Shown: in pieces, positions 1 to 7,995 of the stretch
Layout: each line of letters opens with the position of its first letter
Position numbering within the stretch: the stretch's first letter is position 1
Assembly (NCBI RefSeq): GCF_011047135.1
Contig: NZ_CP049255.1
Location: 2,294,001 to 2,358,000 of the forward strand
Direction of reading: 5' to 3'
From: Microbacterium endophyticum
Lineage (GTDB): Bacteria > Actinomycetota > Actinomycetes > Actinomycetales > Microbacteriaceae
Length of the DNA stretch: 64,000 nt
The notes under the pieces: model-generated
What the model was told of the DNA's origin: nothing
Database searches by the model: none
Seen by the model: only the letters and a program-made list of their open reading frames with translations
Position numbers and translations under genes: made by a program

Positions 1-204
1 ACGCATCGGAATCTCTCGTTCCCGCGACTCACGCGACGGAATGAGACGCATCTCAGCGAGCGCCATACGCCCGCCTTCGGCGAAATCTGCTGCCAGCCCT
101 GCCTGCAGCCGCGCGATTTGCGCGAGCCGAGATTCCGCCGACAACACAACCTCAGCCCGGGTGCGTGCCCCGGCTCGGTGTGGTGTGGTCGTGTTCTCTG
201 ACAT
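1..204 (-). CDS. DUF222/HNH endonuclease family protein, N-terminal fragment cut by window edge
   Basis: The complement strand opens with ATG at 204 and reads 68 codons without a stop to the window edge. The translation starts MSENTTTPHRAGARTRAE and continues through an amphipathic helix (LAQIARLQAGLAADFAEGG) to ESRERE-IPMR. That pattern matches the N-terminus of actinobacterial DUF222 (13E12-repeat) proteins, which usually carry a C-terminal HNH nuclease domain. The nuclease part lies outside the window, so activity cannot be judged. These proteins occur in many copies in Microbacteriaceae genomes and are often tied to mobile DNA. The family call is from the pattern of a short segment only. 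Confidence 0.6.
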   Translation of the reverse strand, partial: MSENTTTPHRAGARTRAEVVLSAESRLAQIARLQAGLAADFAEGGRMALAEMRLIPSRESREREIPMR

Positions 205-373
205 GACTCAAGTATCGAACATACCTCCGACATTGACCACGCTAGACCAGCTCGTGCGGTTTCACCCGAAAGGCTTTGCATCGATGCTGTCCGGGCTGCG
301 GCGAGTCGCTGACCGATGATCTCTGACGTCTCGTCGGGCCCATGAATGTGGTATTCATTAGCTATGTGTGAGT

Positions 374-387
374 TGACGCTTACGTCA
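374..387. promoter_or_regulatory. Inverted repeat overlapping a TTGACG box upstream of the Ig-repeat gene
   Basis: TGACG (374-378) and CGTCA (383-387) form an inverted repeat around CTTA. The left arm overlaps TTGACG (373-378), which could serve as a -35 element about 80 bp upstream of the ATG at 459. No convincing -10 is visible, so this may be an operator, a promoter part or chance. Confidence 0.25.
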
Positions 388-458
388 GTGCGTTCATCTA
401 CGTCGACGCGGCCGAAGTCCTCCGCAACGGCGCCTGGGGGGTAGTAGGGGGTGCTGCG

Positions 459-2123
459 ATGAGCAGCAAATTGCGCGCGCGCATCACACGTTCTTCGGCG
501 AAGTTGGCCGTGACCGCGCTGGTTGCGGTATCGATCAGTTTCATGCCACAGCAAGCGATGGCTGCAGAATCGCCGTTGCCCGAGCCGAGTGGCAGCGTGG
601 CCGTCGAGCCGAGTACATCGCCCACCATCGACGTTATTTCGTCACTCTTGACGGATATTCCGACAATTTCGGGAACGCCCAAAGTCGGTTCCACGCTGAC
701 TGTTAACCCGGGTGAGTGGGAAGCAGGCGCGAGCTTCTCCTATCAATGGTTTGCTGACGATGCTCCACTTTTATCCGCGACACAAGCGACGCTGAAGCTC
801 GCGAACACGATGGCTGGCACGCGCATTACTGTGCAGGTCACCGGGGCAAAGGAGAGCTTTGAATCGGCATCAGAGACTTCGCCCGCGACCTCGGTGGTTA
901 CGGGAGGCATTCTCGCGGCGGTGACGCCGAAAATCTCTGGCACCGCCGCGATCGGGTCGAAGCTCACGGCAGTCACCGGCTCATGGACGATCGGCACAGC
1001 GCTCTCGTTCCAGTGGTGCGCGAGCGGTAAAGCGATCTCGGGGGCGACATCTTCGACATACGTCGTCACATCGTCGCTTTCCGGGGCTCAGATATCGGTG
1101 AAGGTCACCGGAGCCAAGTCGGGCTTCACGTCCGTCTCGAAGACATCGTCAGTGACGGCGCGAGTGCTCGCGTCGCCGGTACCGAAAATCTCCGGCTCTG
1201 CCGCTGTAGGCGCCAAACTGACGGCGAAGCCAGGGTCATGGACGAGCGGGACGACCCTCAAATATCAGTGGTACGCGGACGGTAAGGCGATCTCAAAAGC
1301 GACCGGCGCGACGTATACGGTCAGTTCGTCGCTTGCGGGCAAGTCGATTTCCGTGAAGATTTCAGGTGCCAAGTCTGGGTACGTGTCAGTGTCACGTACA
1401 TCGTCGGGCACAGCCCTGGTGCTTCTGGCCTCGACCCCGAAGTTGTCTGGCACGGCTGCGATTGGTTCGAAACTGACGGTCTCGCGTGGTTCTTGGACAA
1501 GCGGCACGACCTTCAAATACCAGTGGTACGCGAGCGGCAAAGCAATCTCGGGTGCGACCTCGTCAATATATGTTGTGACTTCGGCTCGAGCCGGCGCGCA
1601 AATTTCTGTGAAGGTCACCGGTTCGAAGTCAGGCTTCACAACGGTCGCGAAGACGTCGACATCCACCGCGAAGGTTCTCGCGGCATCCACACCGAAAATC
1701 TCGGGCTCCGTCAAAGCTGGGTCGACGCTTTCTGCAAAACCGGGTTCGTGGACGAGCGGCACCACACTCAAATACCAGTGGTACGCGAACGGCAAGGCAA
1801 TATCAAAGGCAACTGGCGCGACGTACACGACGACAGCGTCGACAGTGGGTAAGAAAATCACGCTGCGAGTGACCGGATCGAAGTCAGGATACGTCTCGGT
1901 GTCTCGCACGTCGGCCGCGACGGCGACGATCGTTGCACCGCCAAAACCCCCAAAGCCCGCCGCGCCTGCGAAACCAAGCAGGCCCGCGGACAACAAGAAC
2001 TGCAGTGACTTCGCAAGCCAAGCGGCGGCGCAGGCGGCTTTCAACAAGTACTACCGGTATTACGGCGACGTCTTCGGCTTGGATGCTGATATGGACCGAA
2101 TCGCTTGTGAGTCCCTGCGATAG
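459..2123 (+). CDS. Secreted Ig-like repeat protein with C-terminal Excalibur domain
   Basis: 554 aa. A signal peptide is visible (RSSAK, hydrophobic stretch at residues 16-30, AMA-AE cleavage near 36). Five Ig-like repeats follow from about residue 67 to 491; repeats 2-5 start at residues 156, 241, 326 and 411, an exact 85-residue period, each with a [V/T]PK[I/L]SG opening and a YQW core. A Pro/Lys-rich linker (492-512) leads to an Excalibur calcium-binding domain (NCSDF ... YGDVFGLDADMDRIACE, 514-552). The protein is probably exported and cell-surface associated, with an adhesive or structural role that is inferred only. The ATG follows an AG-rich stretch (gtaggggg). No sortase motif or membrane anchor is seen. 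Confidence 0.8.
   Translation: MSSKLRARITRSSAKLAVTALVAVSISFMPQQAMAAESPLPEPSGSVAVEPSTSPTIDVISSLLTDIPTISGTPKVGSTLTVNPGEWEAGASFSYQWFADDAPLLSATQATLKLANTMAGTRITVQVTGAKESFESASETSPATSVVTGGILAAVTPKISGTAAIGSKLTAVTGSWTIGTALSFQWCASGKAISGATSSTYVVTSSLSGAQISVKVTGAKSGFTSVSKTSSVTARVLASPVPKISGSAAVGAKLTAKPGSWTSGTTLKYQWYADGKAISKATGATYTVSSSLAGKSISVKISGAKSGYVSVSRTSSGTALVLLASTPKLSGTAAIGSKLTVSRGSWTSGTTFKYQWYASGKAISGATSSIYVVTSARAGAQISVKVTGSKSGFTTVAKTSTSTAKVLAASTPKISGSVKAGSTLSAKPGSWTSGTTLKYQWYANGKAISKATGATYTTTASTVGKKITLRVTGSKSGYVSVSRTSAATATIVAPPKPPKPAAPAKPSRPADNKNCSDFASQAAAQAAFNKYYRYYGDVFGLDADMDRIACESLR
654..1931 (+). repeat. Five tandem ~255-bp coding repeats with alternating A-B-A-B type
   Basis: The repeat units encode the Ig-like domains of the secreted protein. 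The last four begin at 924, 1179, 1434 and 1689, exactly 255 bp apart. Units 2 and 4 share KAISGATSS and the ending AQISVKVTG. Units 3 and 5 share KAISKATGATYT and the ending KSGYVSVSRTS. This indicates duplication of a two-repeat block of about 510 bp rather than single-repeat expansion. Confidence 0.8.
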
Positions 2124-2210
2124 CTGTGCAGCCCGTCCACGCTGCTAAGAGTTCTATCGCGGGTTTCTTCCTGCAGGATTTGCCACTGCTATTGGAGGGT
2201 TACCGGTAAT

Positions 2211-2831
2211 ATGGGAGTAAGAAAAAGGCGCAATGTCGCACTTATTTGGGCTGCGGGCATTGTCGGAGTGGCCTTGCTTTCGGTGCGGGCAATTACCTCG
2301 CTATACGCAGCTGGCGAGAAGTACGACGATATTGCCACGACCGTCCTGATCCTTGTGTTGACGGTCGTAGTGTGTTTCGTAGGATACGGCTGGATGGTGT
2401 TGGTCTATCGTCATAACTCGTTTGGCGGGCTTGGGGCACTTCGTGAGCGGCACCCTGCTGCGATGATTTTCGTCAGTATGATTCGCGTAGATCAGAGGGA
2501 AGTGCTTGATCAAGTAGTGAGCTCCAAACGTGCTCTTAGACTCCCGGTGTACTACAGCATGGTTGTCGAAAGCAGGCAGATGTTGATCTACAAGGGAAAA
2601 AGATTTGTGGGCAGCATGGACCTTGTCGACACGCGGTTCGAGATCGGACGTGTGGATCTCCCGTTTCATACCATTCCTGCGTTGCGGATACGTTTTTCGA
2701 ATCGAGCTTCAACCGCTCTTGTTATGGTGCCGCTTTCGAAGTGGACGGGGTGGGTACCGGAGATGATGAAAGAAGACCTACTAGGACCGATGGTTGACCA
2801 GCTCAACCGTTCGGTGGCGACTGCCGAGTAG
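2211..2831 (+). CDS. Unknown two-transmembrane protein
   Basis: 206 aa, not recognised. Two hydrophobic segments are visible (about residues 9-31 and 42-66). They are followed by a soluble region of about 140 residues containing a run of beta-like strands (YKGKRFVGSMDLVDTRFEIG, then LRIRFSNRASTALVMVPLS). That order resembles bacterial PH-like domains attached to membrane anchors, but this is only a resemblance. The ATG at 2211 follows ggagggttaccggtaat, giving a plausible ribosome binding site. It opens the run of small membrane proteins that extends to 6184. Confidence 0.6.
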   Translation: MGVRKRRNVALIWAAGIVGVALLSVRAITSLYAAGEKYDDIATTVLILVLTVVVCFVGYGWMVLVYRHNSFGGLGALRERHPAAMIFVSMIRVDQREVLDQVVSSKRALRLPVYYSMVVESRQMLIYKGKRFVGSMDLVDTRFEIGRVDLPFHTIPALRIRFSNRASTALVMVPLSKWTGWVPEMMKEDLLGPMVDQLNRSVATAE

Positions 2832-3060
2832 AGAATCATTTTCCCGCCCCCCAACTGCTCGCTGACGAAGGGCCAACAGCGCTGATCACGTTGGGCCCAC
2901 GTTTTTGTGCTTGGTCAGTTTTTGATCGTTGACCAGGTGATCCCACGTGCCGGATGAGCAACAAACGCTTGAATTGGTGCGCACTAGTGAATGAGGTTGG
3001 AGAGGCTGGGTGTACAGCGATCATGTCCGACTCGCCCTCAGTGATGGGACCTGAAATGTC

Positions 3061-3609
3061 ATGCTAGAAAAGTCCCCACACTCTACTGCGCGGAGGGCCT
3101 TCGAAGTACTTCGCCGCGTGTTCTGGGCTTCAGGAAGCGTGTTGGTCGCGGTTGTCGCGTCCAAATGGTTACTTTTTGTTTCTGCGGGTCTCTTCATGGG
3201 TGATGGCGGCATGTTGGGGCTGTTCTTTACCGAACCGTTCGGGCTGCTTGTAGTCGCACCAATTGCGATCGCGTCGAGATCACGCTCGGCCTTCCGATCT
3301 GCCGCCTGGGCAGCCTTGCTCTACATAGCTTTCGTTCTCGCGTGCGTATATGTGGATTGGCAGCTCGATCCGGATGGTGCATGGACCCAATTGAACTGGG
3401 TGCAGGTGGTTATCGGGCTGGCGGTGACGGTCCTTCTCGCAAGCGGGCTCGGACACTCAGCGGTCGCTCGCCCGCCGAGTGTGCCATTGATTTGCCTTGC
3501 CTGCGTGTTGGCAGCCGTCTATGGGCTCTGCGCTGGTTTCGTGTTTCAGTCCGCTGTCTGGCTCATCGGCCTTGCTGTTGTGCTTCTGATTCGCGCAAGG
3601 CATCGGTGA
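3061..3609 (+). CDS. Unknown polytopic membrane protein
   Basis: 182 aa with about five or six predicted membrane segments (roughly residues 20-45, 54-76, 80-100, 108-127, 140-160 and 162-178). No family was recognised. The N-terminus is basic (STARRAFEVLRR) and the C-terminus ends RARHR, consistent with cytoplasmic charges. The preceding gap 2832-3060 holds no convincing gene. No strong ribosome binding site precedes the ATG, so the start is uncertain. Confidence 0.5.
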   Translation: MLEKSPHSTARRAFEVLRRVFWASGSVLVAVVASKWLLFVSAGLFMGDGGMLGLFFTEPFGLLVVAPIAIASRSRSAFRSAAWAALLYIAFVLACVYVDWQLDPDGAWTQLNWVQVVIGLAVTVLLASGLGHSAVARPPSVPLICLACVLAAVYGLCAGFVFQSAVWLIGLAVVLLIRARHR

Positions 3610-3749
3610 CGCCCGGGGGATTTTTCGAAGCCCGAGGTATCCAGGATCTGCGCGGGCTTGGACACAGAAGTCGCCCAGTTCCGTGACTGAGCCCCCGCCT
3701 CCCAGGCGTTCTAGATGGGCAGCCTATGCTTGCCGGAAAGGACCCGGAT

Positions 3750-3908
3750 ATGACAGACATCGACAGTGGCCGCGGCGGTGTCTCCCGAGCCAGGAGGCTC
3801 GCCTGGTGGATTGTTCTCGGTGGCCGTTGTATAGCGGTTGTCCTCCGTATCGGGCTAAGCGGCGGGCCCTGGAGCCAGTTTTTCAGGGGGATGGTGAGGT
3901 ATGGGTGA
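3750..3908 (+). CDS. Small single-pass membrane protein, 52 aa
   Basis: The reading frame starts at ATG 3750 with a good ribosome binding site (ggaaagga, 3735-3742) and ends at 3908. It overlaps the start of the next gene (ATG 3901) by 8 nt, which suggests translational coupling. The protein has a charged N-terminus (TDIDSGRGGVSRARR) followed by one hydrophobic segment (WWIVLGGRCIAVVLRIGL). Function is unknown. Support comes from the ribosome binding site and overlap only, so it may be a leader for the next gene. Confidence 0.45.
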   Translation: MTDIDSGRGGVSRARRLAWWIVLGGRCIAVVLRIGLSGGPWSQFFRGMVRYG

Positions 3909-4167
3909 CGTTGACAGCAGTACGATTCTGCCGAATCTTATTGTGGGGTGCGTTGCCGTGGCGGTGGGCGTTCTGATCGTTCTCTTCAGAAGAAGTGCTT
4001 ATCGATCCATCGTGGCAAGGTCAAAGCCGTCTTTTGTTCGTGTCGCAGAGCGAGTTAACCGAGGGCGAGGTCCGTTTTGGGTGGGTTTCGCCGGGGCCGG
4101 TGGCGTCTTAGTGGGAGCAGTCATGCTCGTCTGGGGCTTCGCGGGGCTTTCGCAACTTGCGAGCTGA
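3901..4167 (+). CDS. Small two-TM membrane protein, paralogue of the gene at 5675
   Basis: 88 aa with two hydrophobic segments (about residues 9-28 and 57-82) separated by a basic loop. It aligns end to end with the 89-residue product at 5675-5944: both have nine residues before an LP-x-[L/I]-IVG motif, then V-GVL, and the second hairpin carries V-AG/G-V-G. No function is recognised. It overlaps the 52-aa gene upstream and lies about 120 nt before the next membrane protein, suggesting one transcription unit. Confidence 0.6.
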   Translation: MGDVDSSTILPNLIVGCVAVAVGVLIVLFRRSAYRSIVARSKPSFVRVAERVNRGRGPFWVGFAGAGGVLVGAVMLVWGFAGLSQLAS

Positions 4168-4287
4168 GAGCTGAAAGCAGTGTGGGTATGCTGCGACCTA
4201 GCGAGACCTAGCGATCCGGGCTGGGCCTGGGGGCGCTTATCGGGCCGATTGGGCATCCGTCTGCGGCGTGCGATTGGGAAGGCTGAC

Positions 4288-4737
4288 ATGCTTGCTGCAA
4301 GCGAGAGAATGCACCGTGGTCGACTTTGGTGGGCGGAGGGCATTTCACTGGCTGTTGTTGCGGCGTTCTTCGTCATCGACGACGGTACGGCGGGTTGGCC
4401 GCTCCTGAGCGGCCGCTGGGAGTTACGGCCGGATGCGCTGACTCAGCTTGTTCCTCTATTTGCGTGGGCTCTGAGTGTCCAGCTTGTGTTGCTTGGTGGG
4501 TTGTATCTATTCTTGCGCAGTGTCTCGCGTCCGGCGGGGCATTGGGAAATCGCACTCGTTGTCGCGACTTGCATGGCAACGTCGATAGCGCCAGCTTTAG
4601 GGGTTCTTGTCTCGACGGAACTGTCCGGCGTTGAGGTAGTTTCGCTGGTCGCGTTTGGCTCGGGAATCGCAGGTTGTGTTGCTTGGCTTCCCATTACGCT
4701 TGCTCTAGTTATCAAGCACGTTCGCTACCAGGTATAA
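4288..4737 (+). CDS. Unknown polytopic membrane protein, 149 aa
   Basis: The start was set at ATG 4288 because gggaagg (4276-4282) lies at a good distance; the frame is also open upstream to 4180. Four hydrophobic segments are visible (about residues 15-30, 52-76, 85-107 and 117-145). The protein ends in a short basic tail (KHVRYQV). No family was recognised. It belongs to the cluster of small membrane proteins that ends at the tRNA-Lys gene. Confidence 0.55.
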   Translation: MLAASERMHRGRLWWAEGISLAVVAAFFVIDDGTAGWPLLSGRWELRPDALTQLVPLFAWALSVQLVLLGGLYLFLRSVSRPAGHWEIALVVATCMATSIAPALGVLVSTELSGVEVVSLVAFGSGIAGCVAWLPITLALVIKHVRYQV

Positions 4738-4949
4738 AGGCGTGCGTTGAAACTTCCTGAGTTTGTTGGCGACTCTTGGCCATTTTTCGGGTTTGACCAA
4801 TCTCTAATTCCACGCTGAGTTTGCTTCGTATAGAAGCGCAGCTCGTGCGAGACAACCCGGCGGATTCGTCTGATGGGAGGCTTCTCCTCAGAGAGGACGG
4901 GTGGCTGGAACCGTGCAGAGTTCGGGATATCGGAATTGTGGTTGGTGAT

Positions 4950-5396
4950 ATGAGGAACTTTGCCCACGTGTACCTCCTGATCGTTCTCTGCCTCGCGCTG
5001 ACCGGGTGTGACCCACACATGTTCCAGGGACGAGCTGCGCTGAGAGACTCCGAGGGGTCGCTCGAGGTTGCGATCTGTGTAGACGGCGACGTAAGCAGAA
5101 TTTCCGGGCTGGAGCGAGGGCGGTCAACATCTCAGCAGTGGACGGAGTTTTGGTCTCTTGATACTCAACAGGGTGTAAGTCCCGGGACCACCTTTGTTGC
5201 GGGTGCGTCAGGGGTTAACGGAGCCGAGGTGTTTTATGCGCCGACCCTCGCGCCAGGCAGCGAACTCGATATCGCGTTTTTCGACGGCGACGAGACGATC
5301 GCATCGGCTGTTTTCCGGATACCGTCGGACGGCGTACCCGCGGATGATTGGTTGCAATCCGACGGGACGACATCGTCGTCGGCTTGCCCAGAGTGA
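4950..5396 (+). CDS. Unknown lipoprotein
   Basis: The open frame begins further upstream at 4821, but ATG 4950 gives a classical lipoprotein signal (MRNFAHVYLLIVLCLALTGC, Cys20), so that start is preferred. The mature part has about 128 residues and looks beta-rich, with segments such as LEVAICVDGDVSRISGLERG and SELDIAFFDGDETIASAVFR. No family was recognised. It is the only clear exported protein within the small membrane-protein cluster. The gap 4738-4949 holds nothing else that I can support. Confidence 0.6.
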   Translation: MRNFAHVYLLIVLCLALTGCDPHMFQGRAALRDSEGSLEVAICVDGDVSRISGLERGRSTSQQWTEFWSLDTQQGVSPGTTFVAGASGVNGAEVFYAPTLAPGSELDIAFFDGDETIASAVFRIPSDGVPADDWLQSDGTTSSSACPE

Positions 5397-5674
5397 ACTC
5401 TCCTGCGATCGGCCACATTGATTATTGGGGTTTGTGGGCATGGTCGCTACGCGTCGAGAGGCCGCTGAGTGATTCGCGCTGAGTGTAGAAAGATGAATTC
5501 TCAGTAGGCTCAAGAGCTCGTTTGGTGCAGTACATGGACGCTGAGTAATGGGCAGCGATTGATTCGCGCAACCGGGATTCGAGAGCAAGTTAAGCGACGA
5601 CCTTTCACCTGGGGTGTTAACAGTCGGTGCTGGCGTGGGCTGTTTCGCTGATGGAGGTTGGTCGTGGTGATTTT

Positions 5675-5944
5675 ATGAATTCGGTGTCCCCTGACGTGGT
5701 TCTGCCGACCATCATCGTCGGACCGATCGTTGTGGTGATGGGCGTACTCGCAATTTGGCTCCGGTCCTACTTTGCGAATTCGAGCGCGCGTGTTTTTCGA
5801 ATTTACTTCGGCAAGCCCAGCGAAGGGCTGGAACATCCGAAAGCCGCTGGTTCAGTAGTCGTAGCTGGCGTGTTCATGATCACCGTGGGGCTATACATGA
5901 TTGCGGCTGGGGTCTATTACCTCTTCGCCCTGGGGATGGTCTGA
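5675..5944 (+). CDS. Small two-TM membrane protein, paralogue of the gene at 3901
   Basis: 89 aa. The frame is open from GTG 5627 and ATG 5651, but ATG 5675 aligns exactly with the start of the paralogue at 3901 (nine residues before LPTIIVG). Two membrane segments lie at about residues 10-30 and 58-86. Between them is a loop with FGKPSEGLEHPK. The stop is directly followed by the GTG of the next gene (5945), so the two are probably co-translated. Function is unknown. The gap 5397-5674 contains no supported gene. Confidence 0.6.
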   Translation: MNSVSPDVVLPTIIVGPIVVVMGVLAIWLRSYFANSSARVFRIYFGKPSEGLEHPKAAGSVVVAGVFMITVGLYMIAAGVYYLFALGMV

Positions 5945-6184
5945 GTGACTTTCTGGGATCTCGCCGGGGTCGGCGGCTCATTGATGTTTCTTATCGCGAG
6001 TCTTGCCCTGGTTACGCGCGCGAGAATCACCCGGCTGCTTCTTCGCCGCGCCACGCGGGCCGAGCCTAAGAGCATGACCGACCCGAATCTTGAATCGGGA
6101 GTTGGAGCGCGGCTCATGTACTCAGCGATAGGAGGCTGCTTTATCGGCGCGACGTTTCTCGCGCTCGCGATCGTGAGGCCGTAG
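5945..6184 (+). CDS. Small two-TM membrane protein, 79 aa
   Basis: This gene starts with GTG immediately after the TGA of the preceding one (5942-5944). It has the same plan as its neighbours: a hydrophobic N-terminal segment (about residues 7-25), a basic loop (RARITRLLLRRATRAEP), then a second segment (about 58-77). No family was recognised. It is the last gene of the cluster before the tRNA-Lys locus. Confidence 0.55.
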   Translation: MTFWDLAGVGGSLMFLIASLALVTRARITRLLLRRATRAEPKSMTDPNLESGVGARLMYSAIGGCFIGATFLALAIVRP

Positions 6185-6209
6185 ACGTAAAAAGTGGCCG
6201 ATGATGAGC

Positions 6210-6265
6210 CCGGGAACACCGACCACACGCGGCCACAACTGACCTTGTGTTCCCGGTGTTCCCGG
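6210..6265. repeat. Inverted repeat with duplicated right arm
   Basis: CCGGGAACACCG (6210-6221) is the exact reverse complement of CGGTGTTCCCGG (6254-6265). The right side also contains a second overlapping TGTTCCCGG copy (6249-6256 region), so two alternative hairpins are possible. It lies between the small membrane-protein cluster and the tRNA-Lys 3' end. No T-tract follows, so it is not a typical terminator. Confidence 0.5.
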
Positions 6266-6385
6266 TGTTGGCGCGGCTGATCCGAGCAACGATATCGGGG
6301 TTGTGTGGGCCCATTCATGAGGCAGCAAATCAAAGAACTTAAAACAACCGCTTGCGCAGGGTTGTCGGTTGTTGAAGCACAGATG

Positions 6386-6461
6386 TGGTGGGCCCGGTGG
6401 GGCTCGAACCCACGACCCGCGGATTAAAAGTCCGATGCTCTACCGACTGAGCTACAGGCCC
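6386..6461 (-). tRNA. tRNA-Lys (anticodon UUU)
   Basis: Read on the complement, the gene starts GGGCCTGTAGCTCAG, has anticodon stem-loop CGGAC-TTTTAAT-CCG with anticodon TTT, a T-arm GTGGG-TTCGAGC-CCCAC, and acceptor 3' strand CGGGCCC followed by A. The acceptor pairs with one G-U. CCA follows directly in the DNA (6386-6388). The 3' end faces the accessory cluster of small membrane proteins. Confidence 0.95.
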
Positions 6462-6500
6462 GTACCGGACTATCTTACTTGCCTTCGGCACTGCTCATGA

Positions 6501-6556
6501 CAAAGCGGCGGGGCCGCTGACATCTGTAGAGAAATGTCAGCGGCCCCGCCGCTTTG
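6501..6556. terminator. Perfect 23-bp hairpin terminator between fasciclin gene and tRNA-Lys
   Basis: The arms 6501-6523 and 6534-6556 are perfectly complementary, GC-rich in the centre, with a 10-nt loop. The arms begin with CAAAG and end with CTTTG. The hairpin lies 12 bp after the stop of the complement-strand fasciclin gene and before the tRNA, so it should end fasciclin transcription. Confidence 0.8.
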
Positions 6557-6568
6557 TGAGCTACGTAG

Positions 6569-7231
6569 TTACTCGGTGGGCATGAGTACCGTGTCAACCA
6601 GGTACACAACCGCGTTGGCGGTCTGGACGCCACCACAAATAACCATGGACTCGCCGTTGACCATGAGGTCGTCGCCGCTACCGGTCACCTCGAGGGTCGA
6701 GCCCTCTACGGTGTCGTGGGTACCGACGATGTCGGCGGGCTCGATCTCACCGGGTACCACGTGGTAGGTGAGGATCTTTGTCAGCAGGTCGCTGTCAGTC
6801 TTGAGGGTGTCGATCGTCGCCGAGTCGATCTTCGCGAACGCGTCGTCAACCGGTGCGAACACTGTGAACTCGCCACCGTTGAGAGTGTCAACGAGGTTGA
6901 CGTCGGGATTCAAGCCGCCGCTCACTGCTGCAGTCAGCGTGGTGAGGATGGGGTTGTTCGAGGCAGCCGTCGCTACCGGGTCTTCAGCCATTCCGGCAAC
7001 CGAACCCGACCCGTCGGGAACAGCAGCGTCGTAATCGGCGCAACCGGCGCCGACGAGGTTTGCGTAAGCGTCAGACGACATTGTCTCTTCGGCCATCGGC
7101 GTCGATGAGTCCATCGGCTCCGACGACGATCCTTCGGTGGTGCTGCCGGAGCCGGAACATGCCGACAGGGCGAGGGCGCCAACAAAGGCGAGCGAGATTC
7201 CGGCGCTGATGCGAGTCTTGGTGCTGAACAT
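6569..7231 (-). CDS. Fasciclin (FAS1) domain lipoprotein, MPT83-like
   Basis: 220 aa. The lipoprotein signal has the lipobox LSAC at Cys25, followed by a Ser/Thr/Glu-rich linker. A single FAS1 domain fills about residues 85-218 with the [11 protein letters not shown] and YHVVPGEI motifs and the ending [17 protein letters not shown]1 lipoproteins are surface proteins often linked to adhesion. It lies divergent to sigK-rskA; in Mycobacterium tuberculosis SigK drives the FAS1 proteins MPT83 and MPT70, so SigK control here is a reasonable inference. Confidence 0.88.
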   Translation of the reverse strand: MFSTKTRISAGISLAFVGALALSACSGSGSTTEGSSSEPMDSSTPMAEETMSSDAYANLVGAGCADYDAAVPDGSGSVAGMAEDPVATAASNNPILTTLTAAVSGGLNPDVNLVDTLNGGEFTVFAPVDDAFAKIDSATIDTLKTDSDLLTKILTYHVVPGEIEPADIVGTHDTVEGSTLEVTGSGDDLMVNGESMVICGGVQTANAVVYLVDTVLMPTE

Positions 7232-7281
7232 GACTTCCTCCGTGTGTGGGGTGTCCGCCGCTGTCTGCGACGTTCATAAGG

Positions 7282-7309
7282 TCTTCGAGACCGTCGCCGA
7301 ATCGGATGG
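7282..7309 (-). promoter_or_regulatory. Candidate SigK-type promoter for the fasciclin gene
   Basis: On the complement, CCATCC (7309-7304) matches the reported mycobacterial SigK -35 box. Fifteen nt later TCGAAGA (7288-7282) matches CCGAATC in four of seven places. This would give a leader of about 45 nt before ATG 7231. The -10 match is weak and the spacer is one or two nt short. Confidence 0.35.
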
Positions 7310-7392
7310 AAAGTTTTTTACATCGCATGCCAAACCCCGAAATCCTGCGTCAAGATCGGGGCGTCGATTCATATCTGGACCGGGTGTAAGGC

Positions 7393-7995
7393 ATGCTGGA
7401 TGTCATGGTGATTGACGGCCTCGACGTTCCCGAAGACGGGGGTCCCTCAGTCGATCACGTTGCCGAACTTCTGCTGGCGGTCGCTCAAGGCGATCAGTCC
7501 GCGTTCGCCCGGCTATACGACATGATCTCTTCGCGCGTGTTCGGTCTTATCGTGCGGGTACTCGTCGATCGCTCTCAGAGCGAAGAGGTGCTTCAAGAGG
7601 TGTTCTTGGAGATCTGGCAATCCGCCAGCAAGTTCGCTCCGAATAAGGGCCAAGGAAGATCGTGGGTATTCACGATGGCACACCGACGAGCTGTTGACCG
7701 TGTGCGGTCAGCGCAGTCGAGTGCTGATCGTGATGTGCGTGCGGGATTCAAAGATATGGGCGTCGCACATGATGGCGTCTCGGAGGAGGCGGAGTTGCGC
7801 ATCGAAGGACGTCGGGTGGCCCAAGCTGTCTCGACGCTGCCCGAAGCACAACGAGAAGCTCTGACCCTTGCTTACTACGGCGGCTACAGTCAGAGCGAAA
7901 TCGCGGCCCTCGTTGGGGCTCCGCTGGGAACAATCAAAACAAGAATGAGAGACGGCCTCACTAGGCTGCGAGCAGAAATGGGGGTGACATCGTGA
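7393..7995 (+). CDS. sigK: ECF RNA polymerase sigma factor SigK
   Basis: 200 aa. A sigma-70 region 2 is visible (RSQSEEVLQEVFLEIWQSAS, then WVFTMAHRRAVDRVR). A region 4 helix-turn-helix follows (LPEAQREALTLAYYGGYSQS, then EIAALVGAPLGTIKTRMRDG). The pattern WVxxxAHRRAVDRVR is typical of the SigK group. The next gene, overlapping by 4 nt, encodes its membrane anti-sigma factor, and the divergent fasciclin lipoprotein is the expected target. ATG 7393 is used; ATG 7405 in the same frame is also possible. Confidence 0.9.
   Translation: MLDVMVIDGLDVPEDGGPSVDHVAELLLAVAQGDQSAFARLYDMISSRVFGLIVRVLVDRSQSEEVLQEVFLEIWQSASKFAPNKGQGRSWVFTMAHRRAVDRVRSAQSSADRDVRAGFKDMGVAHDGVSEEAELRIEGRRVAQAVSTLPEAQREALTLAYYGGYSQSEIAALVGAPLGTIKTRMRDGLTRLRAEMGVTS

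Noticed and set aside
654..1931. CRISPR-like periodic repeats
   Set aside because: The 255-bp period is in frame, repeats diverge along their length and encode Ig-like domains; there are no short identical repeats with unique spacers.
1265..2047. 260-codon complement frame across the Ig-repeat gene
   Set aside because: It mirrors the 255-bp repeats of the secreted protein, and the plus-strand product has a signal peptide and Excalibur domain.
4180..4287. Longer N-terminus for the membrane protein at 4288
   Set aside because: The extra 36 residues are Arg/Trp/Gly-rich without a ribosome binding site, while ATG 4288 has gggaagg at the proper distance.
7310..7392. SigK promoter for sigK itself
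   Set aside because: CCGAAATC occurs on the plus strand, but no CCATCC-like box lies 16-17 bp upstream of it.
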